Assembly: GCA_039184055.1 (NCBI GenBank)
Contig: JBCDBH010000294.1
Location: 1 to 7,443, forward strand
From: JBCDBH01 sp039184055
GTDB lineage: Bacteria; Acidobacteriota; Thermoanaerobaculia; Multivoradales; J023
DNA: 7,443 bases
Reading direction: 5' to 3'
Position numbers and translations under genes: made by a program. The notes beneath the pieces were generated by a model that saw only the letters and a list, made by a program, of their open reading frames with translations, was not told the DNA's origin and searched no databases. This document shows positions 1-6,728 of this stretch, in pieces. Positions within the stretch are counted from its first letter, which is position 1. Every line of letters starts with the position of its first letter.

Positions 1-2123
1 AGATCGTCGCCGGTCCACGCCAAAGCCAAACGACGCGCGCCGAAATCGATCGCGCCACCGAGGGTGATCTCACCGGCCGGCAAGGCGAGCGTGGCGTCGC
101 GGACCCGCATGATGCCGTTGGCCCAGTCGAGACGGGTACGCAAACGATCACCCGCCAAGACCCCGCTGACGCCGAGATCGATTTCGACATCATCGATCAC
201 CGCATCGATCTGTCCTCGATCGCCCGCGCGGTCTCGGGTCACTTCGAGCACGCCATCGACCAGGCCGTCGAGCGGCAGCGGCACCTCGAGCCACGGTCGG
301 GCATCGGCGGCGGGCCACCGCTTCATGGTGAACATGAGATCGGTCCCGATCGGATCCTGGCTCCATCCCGTCGGCAGCTGCCCGACGACGGTGAGCCGCC
401 CCCCGTCATCATTGGCGGCCCTGAGGTCGAGATGCTCGATCAGCCCCTCGCCGTCAGCTCGACCGCGCCAGCGCACCTTGCCTTCCAAGCGCGCGACGCC
501 CATCACCGATGTTTGTACGTCGTCGAGAGCGAAGCTCGTTTCGACGACATGGCGATCGCCCTCGACGGTCAACGAACCGTCCATCCGACCGCCACCGGTT
601 CGCGGAAGCCAGGTGGTCTCGGCGAGATCCTGCATCGGCACATGAGCGGTGATCACGCCGAGGTCACTGGTGGCGATCTCCCATCTCACCTGGCCGCGGG
701 ACTCGAAGAGATGCCAGCGACCATCGACGAGCACACCCTGGGTATCCGATGCGAGGCGCGCGGTGTGGGTCTCGACCCAACCACGATCGAGACGGAACGG
801 CACAGAGCCTTCGAGCCGTATCGAACCGTCGTCGTCGAGGTCGACGAGGGATGCATCATCCTCCGTCGGCCACAGCTGTAACTCACCCTCACCCACGCCC
901 TCGGCGGGCTCGTCCATCGGAAAGCTGTACGTCAAACGGCCATCGACTCGACTCGCGAGATCGAGCTCGGATGCTGCATCAGGATCGTCGAAGCGCGCCG
1001 GGTCGGCGTGCGTCATCAATCGCGCCAACAGCAGTTCGGCGCGGCCGTCCGTGAGGGCGAGATCGATCTCGACCGGCCGGGTCGATTCCGGCTCGAGCGG
1101 CCAGGCCACCGAGCCCGCCACGATGCCATTCACCCATTGGGCTCGCTCGATCTCGACTCGCGCGTGCTCGCGATCGGCGAAGCTCACCCCCTCCACCGCC
1201 GTCCAGCGCTCACCGAGAATGTCGATCGTGGCGGCCCGCACCTGACCCCGCCAACCCGCGCGATCGGGTCGAACGACCAGCGTACCTTCGACATCGATCG
1301 TGCCATCGAGATCATCGAAGTAGCCGAGCCGGCGCAACGAAGCTCCGGTGATCTCACCGACCACGTCGGCGTCGCACCGTGGCTCGAGCCACCACACGCA
1401 ATGCGCATCGACGTCGAGCGCCACTTCGCCTGGACGGGTGACCCGTGTCGCATCGAGCGCCAGGCCCGTCTCGTCGAGCGTCATGTCGGTCGTCACGTCG
1501 ACCTCGATCGGTCGCGCATCGGGTAGACGGAGAGTTAGATTTTGCGCCGCCAGATTGCCGGTGAGCCGCTGCGCATCGGGGGCATGGAGCTGGGTGCGTA
1601 GAGCATCGGCGCTCGCCGACCAGGCGATTCGTCGATCGTCGACCACGACCCGCGCGTCGACGATCTCGAGACGCTCGACCACCAAGATGAGATCTTCGGT
1701 ATCGAGCCGCCAGCCCGGCACATTGTCGACATCGTCGAAGAAGGTGATGTCGAACTCGGGTCGTTCGATCCGTAGTCGCTGCAGACGCAGCTCACGACGG
1801 GCGAGAGCGGACAGCTCGGCGTCGACCAGGACATAGGGGATCCGCGCGAACGGTGGGATCCCCAAGGCTTCGTCACCGTGGATATCGAGACCCCAAATCT
1901 CGACCTCGAGCGGCAGAATCGAAAAGTCGACGCGCTCGATCGTCGCCGTCGCGCCGAGCACCGCGCTGAGCTGGGTTTCGAGCTCGGTGGCGAGGGCGGC
2001 GCGCACCTGATGAGAATCGAGCACGATCACCGCCACCAACACCAGCGCGGCGCCGATCACCAGCAGCCACGAGCAGGGGCGGATCAGCCAACGGCGACAG
2101 CGCAGCCACGACGAGCTGGGCAC
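1..2123 (-). CDS. AsmA/TamB-like envelope protein, C-terminus beyond the window
   Basis: A single frame stays open from a GTG at 2123 to the left edge: 707 codons without a stop. The start is supported by a GGGGAGG ribosome binding site 8 nt upstream and by the nadK stop just before it. Residues 1-16 are Arg-rich, and residues about 17-35 form one hydrophobic helix. Next comes an amphipathic stretch and then the segment VDFSILPLEVEIWGLDI (residues 65-81), which resembles the start of AsmA/TamB/DUF748 proteins. The rest is long, alternating beta-strand-like sequence with many Asp, Glu, Val, Leu and Arg. Members of this superfamily are anchored in the inner membrane and form an elongated periplasmic groove implicated in lipid transport to the outer membrane or in outer-membrane protein assembly. 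Only two lysines occur (residues 549 and 601). The diagnostic C-terminal domain lies outside the window, so AsmA, TamB and DUF748 cannot be separated. The broad family call is by fold-like pattern, not by a catalytic motif. Confidence 0.68.
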   Translation of the reverse strand, partial: MPSSSWLRCRRWLIRPCSWLLVIGAALVLVAVIVLDSHQVRAALATELETQLSAVLGATATIERVDFSILPLEVEIWGLDIHGDEALGIPPFARIPYVLVDAELSALARRELRLQRLRIERPEFDITFFDDVDNVPGWRLDTEDLILVVERLEIVDARVVVDDRRIAWSASADALRTQLHAPDAQRLTGNLAAQNLTLRLPDARPIEVDVTTDMTLDETGLALDATRVTRPGEVALDVDAHCVWWLEPRCDADVVGEITGASLRRLGYFDDLDGTIDVEGTLVVRPDRAGWRGQVRAATIDILGERWTAVEGVSFADREHARVEIERAQWVNGIVAGSVAWPLEPESTRPVEIDLALTDGRAELLLARLMTHADPARFDDPDAASELDLASRVDGRLTYSFPMDEPAEGVGEGELQLWPTEDDASLVDLDDDGSIRLEGSVPFRLDRGWVETHTARLASDTQGVLVDGRWHLFESRGQVRWEIATSDLGVITAHVPMQDLAETTWLPRTGGGRMDGSLTVEGDRHVVETSFALDDVQTSVMGVARLEGKVRWRGRADGEGLIEHLDLRAANDDGGRLTVVGQLPTGWSQDPIGTDLMFTMKRWPAADARPWLEVPLPLDGLVDGVLEVTRDRAGDRGQIDAVIDDVEIDLGVSGVLAGDRLRTRLDWANGIMRVRDATLALPAGEITLGGAIDFGARRLALAWTGDD

Positions 2124-2127
2124 GCCA

Positions 2128-2988
2128 TCAACCTCCCCAATTGAGCTTTTCGCGCAGGCTGTCGTAGAAGGTGGCGCCGGTGATCCGCACCAGATTGACC
2201 CGTCGCACGCTACGACGAATCCGCACGCGATCACCCGCGCCGAGCTGACACCCTTCCTGACCGTCGACCGACAAGAACACCTCTTCGTCCGACGTGTCGA
2301 CACTGATCTCGATGGACCCGTTGTCGGGCACCACGATCGGTCGGAGCGACAGCGTGTGCGCGCAGATCGGCGTGATCACCGCGACCTGGAGCTGTGGATC
2401 GACGATCGGCCCACCCGCCGACAGGTTGTACGCCGTCGAGCCGCTCGGGGTCGAGATGATCAAGCCGTCGGCACGCACCCGCGCGACGGTCCGTGCATCG
2501 ACGGTCACGGTCAAGGTGATGATGCGTGCCAAGGCGTTTTTCGAGATCACCGCGTCGTTGAACGCGCGCAGATCGGCAAGCGTCTCGGCGCCACGAAACA
2601 CCGCCACTTCGAAGAGCGGCCGTTCTTCGACCACGTAATGGCCGTTCAGGACCCGGGCCAGATACGGGTAGAGATTGTGCCGGGGCAGCTCGGTGAGAAA
2701 ACCGAGCGTACCGAGGTTGACACCGAGAATCGGGATCCCCGACCGTGACGACCGTGCCACCGACATGAGCGTGCCATCGCCTCCGAGGACGATGATCAGA
2801 TCGTAGCTTTCGTCGTCATGAAAGACCGGTCGATCGATGTCGCACCGCGCTTGCGTCTCGGTGTCGATCGCGACCTCGATGCCTTTGCGATCGAGCCAAT
2901 CGGTGAGCTCCATCGCGGTCCGAAGCGCATTGGGCTTCTCATAGCGCACCACCAGGCCGACCGAGCGAATGCGGGGTGCCGTGCTCAT
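2128..2988 (-). CDS. nadK: NAD kinase
   Basis: This encodes a 286-aa cytosolic NAD kinase, which phosphorylates NAD to NADP using ATP or polyphosphate. The family motifs appear in order: GGDGT (residues 69-73, with the catalytic Asp71), NLGTLGFLTEL (91-101), NDAVISK (144-150, the NE/ND motif that binds the NAD ribose), and TPSGSTAYNLSAGG (180-193). These are followed by the PICAHTLSLRPIVVP stretch (207-221) and a C-terminal VDGQEG segment. Length is normal for the bacterial enzyme. The ATG overlaps the tlyA stop by 4 bp (ATGA) with no strong ribosome binding site, so translation is probably coupled to tlyA. The stop is immediately followed by the AsmA/TamB-like gene. The tlyA-nadK pairing is widely conserved in bacteria. 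No key residue is missing. Confidence 0.97.
   Translation of the reverse strand: MSTAPRIRSVGLVVRYEKPNALRTAMELTDWLDRKGIEVAIDTETQARCDIDRPVFHDDESYDLIIVLGGDGTLMSVARSSRSGIPILGVNLGTLGFLTELPRHNLYPYLARVLNGHYVVEERPLFEVAVFRGAETLADLRAFNDAVISKNALARIITLTVTVDARTVARVRADGLIISTPSGSTAYNLSAGGPIVDPQLQVAVITPICAHTLSLRPIVVPDNGSIEISVDTSDEEVFLSVDGQEGCQLGAGDRVRIRRSVRRVNLVRITGATFYDSLREKLNWGG
2132..2138 (-). promoter_or_regulatory. Ribosome binding site that decides the GTG start at 2123
   Basis: On the minus strand this reads GGGGAGG and is embedded in the last nadK codons (Asn-Trp-Gly-Gly-stop). It sits 8 nt before the GTG at 2123. A nearer ATG at 2128 overlaps the nadK stop (TGATG), but it is only 3 nt from the site and its frame ends after 14 codons. 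GTG is therefore the supported start. Translation is probably coupled to nadK termination. Confidence 0.7.
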
Positions 2989-3716
2989 GACACGAAGACC
3001 GCGAAGGCTTCGCGGTTCCCCCCGACACCGGCCACGGGTGAATCGAAACGTCCCAGACTACGTAATCCCACGGCCTCGAGGTCGGCGATTCGCTCGTCGA
3101 TCACCCGCGTGCGCACCGCCTCGTCACGAACGATTCCACCCTTGCCGACCAGCTCGCGACCGGCTTCGAATTGTGGCTTGATCAACGTGACGAGACGACC
3201 GTCGGGGGCGAGATGAGCTGGCAAGGGTGGCACCACCTTGGTGAGCGAAATGAACGAGACATCGATGGTGATGATGTCGAAAACCGTGTCGAAAGCGTCG
3301 GCGGCGAGATGACGCGCATTGACCCGCTCCATCACGGTGACCCGAGGATCTCGACGCAAGGAATAGTCGAGCTGACCATACCCGACATCGAGCGCCACCA
3401 CCCGGCGCGCGCCCCGCTTGAGCAGACAATCGGTAAAACCACCGGTCGATGCCCCGACGTCGAGACAGATGAAATCAGTGACGTCGATCGCGAAATGGTC
3501 GAGCGCCGCATCCAATTTGCGCCCGGCGCGTGAGACGAAGGGTTCGGCTTTGCCGAGCAAGCGCACTGCCGCGTCGGCGGCGACCGCGGTCCCGGCCTTG
3601 TCGACCCGTTTGCCGTCGACCTCGACCTCACCCGCCATCACCGCGCGACGCGCTTGCTCGCGGCTGGGGAAATGGCCTTGTTGTACGAGGAGATGATCGA
3701 GCCGCACGGGCACCAC
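2985..3716 (-). CDS. tlyA: TlyA family rRNA (cytidine-2'-O)-methyltransferase
   Basis: This 243-aa protein has an S4 RNA-binding domain (about residues 3-50) followed by a FtsJ/RrmJ-like SAM methyltransferase domain. The SAM-binding loop is DVGASTGGFTDCLL (86-99), with ALDVGYGQLD (108-117), IDVSFISL (151-158) and LIKPQFEAG (178-186) after it. The K-D-K-E catalytic tetrad is visible as Lys67, Asp152, Lys180 and Glu236. Each is exactly two residues before the Mycobacterium tuberculosis TlyA positions as I recall them (69, 154, 182, 238). Homologues 2'-O-methylate cytidines in 16S and/or 23S rRNA, and their loss gives capreomycin resistance in mycobacteria; some homologues also behave as haemolysins. 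The start is a GTG, fixed by an in-frame TGA at 3722-3720 just upstream. The gene lies 56 nt after ispA and overlaps nadK by 4 bp. Confidence 0.96.
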   Translation of the reverse strand: MVPVRLDHLLVQQGHFPSREQARRAVMAGEVEVDGKRVDKAGTAVAADAAVRLLGKAEPFVSRAGRKLDAALDHFAIDVTDFICLDVGASTGGFTDCLLKRGARRVVALDVGYGQLDYSLRRDPRVTVMERVNARHLAADAFDTVFDIITIDVSFISLTKVVPPLPAHLAPDGRLVTLIKPQFEAGRELVGKGGIVRDEAVRTRVIDERIADLEAVGLRSLGRFDSPVAGVGGNREAFAVFVS

Positions 3717-3772
3717 GCATCAAAAAAGACGATACGGCGGGACGCATAAGGCGCGACATGATCGGCTCGTGC

Positions 3773-4684
3773 TCAGCGGTCCCGCGTCGTCAGATAATCG
3801 ATCAAGGAACCGAGAAACTCACCATCCGCCGGCAAGGCATCGGCGACGGACCGCGCTTCGTCGGCCGTCCGTTCGAGCATCCGACGGGTTTCGGTGAGAC
3901 CATAAAGGCCAGGATAGGTGAGCTTGCGAACCGCCGCGTCTTTGCCGGCGGTCTTGCCCAACGTCCCGGCCGTTCCCTCTACGTCGATCATATCATCGCG
4001 TATCTGAAACATCAGACCGAGCGCGTGACCGAGACCGACGAGACGAGCTTGCACCGTCTCCGAGACCCCGGCGTAGATTCCGGCGATACCGAGACAGGCG
4101 GCGATCAGATCACCGGTCTTGCGTCGATGGATCGCTTCGAGCAAGGCTCCCGCCGCCGCGTTGTCGGTCGGCCAATCGTTCTCGGCGGCGAGGTCGTCCA
4201 CCTGACCACCGATCATGCCGGTCGAGCCGATCGCGGCGCCGAGCAAGGCGACGGCCCGTTGACGACGATCGGCCGGGACGCTGACCGGCTGACTGGCGAG
4301 CAGCGTCAACCCGAGAGTGAGCAGGGCGTCACCGGCCAGCACCGCGGTCGCTTCGTCGAACGCGCGATGCAGGGTCGGCTTGCCACGGCGCAGATCGTCG
4401 TTGTCCAGAGCCGGCAAGTCGTCGTGGATCAAGGAATAGGTGTGGATCATCTCGACCACCGCGGCACCGACCTCGAGCTCTTCCACCGGAACGTTCAAGG
4501 CCTCACCGGTGAGCAGCACGAGCGCCGGGCGAATCCGTTTGCCGCCCGCGAAGATGCTGTACCGCATCGCTTCGTGCAATCGGGTCGGCGGCGCGGTGGC
4601 GGCGGGAAGCAGGCGATCGAGCGCACGGTCGGCACGCTCCCTAGCACCGACGAGAGCGTCCCGAAACGACGACGCGGCGCTCAT
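3773..4684 (-). CDS. ispA: Short-chain (E)-polyprenyl diphosphate synthase, farnesyl/geranylgeranyl type
   Basis: This 303-aa all-helical trans-isoprenyl diphosphate synthase condenses IPP with allylic diphosphates to give FPP (or GGPP), the precursor for undecaprenyl phosphate and quinone side chains. Visible motifs are GGKRIRP (47-53), the first Asp-rich motif DDLPALD (88-94) followed by NDDLRRGKPT, GMIGGQVDDL (156-165), KTGDLI (189-194), and the second Asp-rich motif DDMID (230-234) with GKTAGKD (243-249) and KLTYP. Length and motifs match E. coli IspA. Tyr83 and Ser84 before the first motif are as in IspA, but chain length cannot be fixed from sequence alone. Asn95 stands where IspA has Asp, outside the DDxxxxD core. 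The ATG overlaps the preceding stop (ATGA) and has a strong AAGGAGG site. Neighbouring tlyA and nadK fit the conserved ispA cluster. Confidence 0.94.
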   Translation of the reverse strand: MSAASSFRDALVGARERADRALDRLLPAATAPPTRLHEAMRYSIFAGGKRIRPALVLLTGEALNVPVEELEVGAAVVEMIHTYSLIHDDLPALDNDDLRRGKPTLHRAFDEATAVLAGDALLTLGLTLLASQPVSVPADRRQRAVALLGAAIGSTGMIGGQVDDLAAENDWPTDNAAAGALLEAIHRRKTGDLIAACLGIAGIYAGVSETVQARLVGLGHALGLMFQIRDDMIDVEGTAGTLGKTAGKDAAVRKLTYPGLYGLTETRRMLERTADEARSVADALPADGEFLGSLIDYLTTRDR

Positions 4685-5853
4685 CGCGCCTCCTTAGCGC
4701 TGGCGAGCGCCTGGTCGAGATCGGCGATCAGGTCGTCGACATGCTCGATACCGACCGCCAAGCGGATCAAGTCATCGGTGATGCCGAGCCGGCGACGGAT
4801 CGCCGGCTCGATTCCAGCATGGGACGTGGTCACCGGTCGGGTGATCAGACTCTCGACCCCACCCAGACTGGGCGCCGACACGAAGAGCCGCACCTGCTCG
4901 ACGACCCGCGCGGCGAGCTCGACACCACCCTTTGGCCGAAAGCTCAGCACCCCGCCACAGCCGGCGAAGTAACGCTTCGCCGTGGCGTGGTCGGGATGAT
5001 GCGCGAGGCCCGGGTAGTGCACCGCTTCGACCGCATCGTGACGATCGAGCGCTTCGGCGATCCGCTGAGCGTTGTCGTTCTGCCGTTCGACGCGTAGACC
5101 GAGTGTCTTCAGACCACGATGCAGGAGAAAGCAGGCATGGGGATCGAGACTGCCACCGAGATGGTCGAGCCGATGACGGATCGCCGTGATCCGTTCCACG
5201 CCCCCCGCGATGACGCCAGCGACGATGTCGGAATGACCGTTGAGATATTTGGTCGCACTGTGTAGCACCAGATCGAAACCGTTCTCGAGCGGCCGGAAAT
5301 TGACCGGCGAAGCGAAGGTCGCGTCGATCATCGAGACCAGACCGTGCTCACGAGCGAAAGCCGTGACGGCGGCGAGATCGGGAATCTCCATCATCGGGTT
5401 GCTCATCGCCTCGACATAGATCGCCCGGGTGTTGGCTTTGCGCAGCGCCACCCAACTGTCGGGATCACGGCTGTCGATGAAATCGACCTCGATCCCGAAC
5501 GCCGGAAGATCGTCGAGCACGAATCCGAGCGTGCCACCGTAGAGGCTCTCCTGGATCAGGACATGGCCACCCGGCACGAGCACGCTCAGCATCGCGGTGG
5601 TGATCGCCGCCATACCGCTCGCCGTCACCAGCGCCGCTTCACCGCCTTCGAGAGCCGCCAATTTGCCGTGCAACACATCGTGATTCGGCGTGTTGTTGAG
5701 ACGGATATAGCGGATGTCGTGGTAGCCCTCGCCCGCGCCACCGCCTTCGAAGGTCGCCGATTGATAAATCGGCAGACTGACCGCGCCGTGCACCCGAGGG
5801 CGAAGCTCTCCGGTGTGGATCAACTGCGTATCGAAATGGTCGTGTTTCGTCAT
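4681..5853 (-). CDS. Cys/Met metabolism PLP-dependent enzyme (cystathionine gamma-synthase/lyase family)
   Basis: This 390-aa fold-type I PLP enzyme of the trans-sulfuration family has Lys202 in HSATKYLNGHSD as the PLP Schiff-base lysine. Other visible residues are Asp177 (MIDATF, bound to the pyridine nitrogen), Gly80-Met81 (SGMAA), Tyr105 (YGGT, stacks on PLP), Tyr49/Arg51 (phosphate contact from the partner subunit) and Arg364 (LIRLAVGIE, substrate carboxylate). Residues 329-337 read SLGGVESLI, but the Glu that normally precedes Ser in E. coli CGS and human CGL is Pro328. The usual Asp-Asn-Thr is Asp-Ala-Thr. Reaction specificity (gamma-synthase, gamma- or beta-lyase, methionine gamma-lyase) is therefore open. 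I chose the ATG at 5853, followed by the family-typical FDTQLIHTGE, with a GAGAGA site 5 nt upstream. An in-frame ATG at 5952 would add 33 residues without family similarity. It is the first gene of the minus-strand operon. Confidence 0.93.
   Translation of the reverse strand: MTKHDHFDTQLIHTGELRPRVHGAVSLPIYQSATFEGGGAGEGYHDIRYIRLNNTPNHDVLHGKLAALEGGEAALVTASGMAAITTAMLSVLVPGGHVLIQESLYGGTLGFVLDDLPAFGIEVDFIDSRDPDSWVALRKANTRAIYVEAMSNPMMEIPDLAAVTAFAREHGLVSMIDATFASPVNFRPLENGFDLVLHSATKYLNGHSDIVAGVIAGGVERITAIRHRLDHLGGSLDPHACFLLHRGLKTLGLRVERQNDNAQRIAEALDRHDAVEAVHYPGLAHHPDHATAKRYFAGCGGVLSFRPKGGVELAARVVEQVRLFVSAPSLGGVESLITRPVTTSHAGIEPAIRRRLGITDDLIRLAVGIEHVDDLIADLDQALASAKEAR
4689..4695 (-). promoter_or_regulatory. 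Strong ribosome binding site for ispA inside the upstream gene
   Basis: The minus strand reads AAGGAGG, 4 nt before the ispA ATG at 4684. It doubles as codons for the C-terminal Ala-Lys-Glu-Ala-Arg of the PLP enzyme. It is the most consensus-like site in the operon and should allow re-initiation at the ATGA overlap. Confidence 0.75.
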
Positions 5854-6042
5854 GGTGTCTCTCAGTTGGAATCCGAATCCAGCCGCTCGAACGCGCCGTA
5901 TCGTACATGAGTCGTGAAATGAGTTACCGGTGAGGATAAAGTCGCGCGACATGTGTTCGCCGTGCGTCCCACTCGAGCTACGAATCCATCGCGAGCTCCC
6001 TTCGCGTATGGCGGACTCGACAACCCGCTAGAGGAGATAACG
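5854..6042. promoter_or_regulatory. Divergent intergenic region, presumed promoters both ways
   Basis: These 189 bp lie between two divergent starts, so they should hold promoters for the minus-strand operon and the plus-strand DUF2911 gene. The best plus-strand candidate is a -10-like GATAAA at 5935-5940 with a weak -35-like TCGTGA at 5912-5917 and 17 bp between. It is immediately followed by a perfect 10-bp palindrome, GTCGCGCGAC (5941-5950), about where transcription would start. For the minus strand, a -10-like TACGAT (5905-5900) is present, but no convincing -35. ATGAGT occurs twice, at 5907-5912 and 5919-5924. The region is real as an intergenic space; the individual elements are weak. 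Confidence 0.45.
6031..6036 (+). promoter_or_regulatory. Ribosome binding site of the DUF2911 gene
   Basis: GAGGAG lies 6 nt before the ATG at 6043, which is near-ideal spacing. It decides the start. The frame is open further upstream to a GTG at 5953, but that would put 30 non-hydrophobic residues in front of a textbook signal peptide. Confidence 0.8.
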
Positions 6043-6645
6043 ATGAAACGCAGACTTCCCGTCCTGGCTGTGATCGCGATCGCGCTCGCCGCCATGGTCG
6101 CCACGGATCTATTTGCTCAGGACCTCCACCCGACCCGCCGCAAGAGCCCGATGGGCCAAGCCCGTGTCACCCTCGACAACGGCACCTACGTCAGCGTGAT
6201 CTACAGCCGTCCGTACGTGCGCGGTCGTGAGGTTTTCGGCGAGGGCGACGACGCCCTGGTGCCGTTTGGCAAGGTGTGGCGCACCGGTGCCAACGAGGCT
6301 ACCGAGCTGACCACCACCGGCGACATCAAAGTCGGTGGCAAGACCCTTCCGGCTGGCACCTACTCGGTGTTCACCGTGCCCGGCACCGACAGCTGGACGA
6401 TCCACTTCAATAGCCAGCTCGGCATGTGGGGCACCGGTGTGCTCTATGTCGAAGACGGTCGTCGTGGTTGGAAGCCGACCTTCGATACCGCCGATGACGT
6501 CGCGGTGGCCGAGGGCAAGGTGAGCAAGCTCGACGAGCCGGCCGACCCGTTCACGATCAGCTTCGAGACCGTCGATGACGGCGTGCACATGGTGCTCTCC
6601 TGGAGCGACACCGAGGTGCGGACGCCGGTCGAGCCGGCTGGCTAA
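6043..6645 (+). CDS. Secreted DUF2911 domain protein
   Basis: This 200-aa protein has an N-terminal Sec signal peptide: MKRR, a hydrophobic core (residues 5-21), and probable cleavage after DLFA before Gln26. The mature part matches DUF2911: SPMGQARVTLDNGTYVSVIYSRP (about 34-56), GREVFG, LVPFGKVWRTGANEATEL (about 75-92), KVGGKTLPAGTYSVFTVPG, and a WTIHFN strand. It ends with a Pro/Glu-rich tail. The family is common in Bacteroidetes, Acidobacteria and related groups. Its function is unknown, and I do not propose one. The predicted location is periplasmic or extracellular; there is no lipobox Cys. It looks monocistronic, divergent from the PLP-enzyme operon and convergent with the ankyrin gene. 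It uses noticeably more Lys codons (AAG) and fewer TCGA-generating codon pairs than the operon genes, which may reflect higher expression. Confidence 0.93.
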   Translation: MKRRLPVLAVIAIALAAMVATDLFAQDLHPTRRKSPMGQARVTLDNGTYVSVIYSRPYVRGREVFGEGDDALVPFGKVWRTGANEATELTTTGDIKVGGKTLPAGTYSVFTVPGTDSWTIHFNSQLGMWGTGVLYVEDGRRGWKPTFDTADDVAVAEGKVSKLDEPADPFTISFETVDDGVHMVLSWSDTEVRTPVEPAG

Positions 6646-6654
6646 GAGCGATCT

Positions 6655-6673
6655 GCGTCGAGTCTATCGACGC
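6655..6673. terminator. Hairpin 1 in the convergent intergenic region
   Basis: GCGTCGA (6655-6661) and TCGACGC (6667-6673) form a perfect 7-bp stem with a 5-nt loop, starting 10 nt after the DUF2911 stop. No T-run follows, so this is not a classical intrinsic terminator. It could be an RNA 3'-end stabiliser or part of a Rho-dependent end zone. Confidence 0.4.
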
Positions 6674-6689
6674 TGCCGAGGGCACGTAG

Positions 6690-6712
6690 CCGATCGAGTG
6701 TCCACTCATCGG
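6690..6712. terminator. Hairpin 2 in the convergent intergenic region
   Basis: CCGAT (6690-6694) plus GAGT (6696-6699) pair with ACTC (6704-6707) plus ATCGG (6708-6712). This gives a 9-bp stem with one bulged C (6695) and a 4-nt loop, extendable by G6689-C6713. An alternative pairing of CTGCCGA (6673-6679) with TCGGCAG (6709-6715) would compete with it and with hairpin 1. No T-run follows. Confidence 0.35.
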
Positions 6713-6728
6713 CAGCTCTCGATTCTGG

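Noticed and set aside
64..1836. Several plus-strand open frames of 100-200 codons opposite the AsmA/TamB-like gene.
   Set aside because: They are shadows of the uninterrupted 707-codon minus-strand frame, with low-complexity Ser/Arg/Pro-rich translations and no ribosome binding sites in sensible positions.
1873..2109. A minus-strand 78-codon frame in another phase at the start of the AsmA/TamB-like gene.
   Set aside because: The frame starting at GTG 2123 has the good ribosome binding site, a transmembrane helix and no stop to the window edge; the 78-codon frame is Arg/Ala-rich and lacks both.
2084..2128. A 14-codon frame from the ATG overlapping the nadK stop (TGATG).
   Set aside because: It is too close to the GGGGAGG site, it is very short, and it is out of frame with the long gene. 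It is more likely a by-product of the overlap than a leader peptide.
3717..3772. Possible intrinsic terminator between ispA and tlyA because of a six-T run on the minus strand.
   Set aside because: No stable GC stem lies directly before the T-run, and the genes belong to a conserved cluster expected to be co-transcribed.
3530..4972. A 480-codon open frame on the plus strand opposite tlyA, ispA and the PLP gene.
   Set aside because: It is antisense to three genes with unmistakable family motifs, its translation is Arg/Gly-rich without recognisable domains, and long antisense frames are expected with this codon bias.
5854..5952. N-terminal extension of the PLP enzyme from an in-frame ATG at 5952.
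   Set aside because: The 33 extra residues do not resemble the family, whose N-terminus (FDTQLIHTGE) begins right after the ATG at 5853, and they would use up the promoter region.
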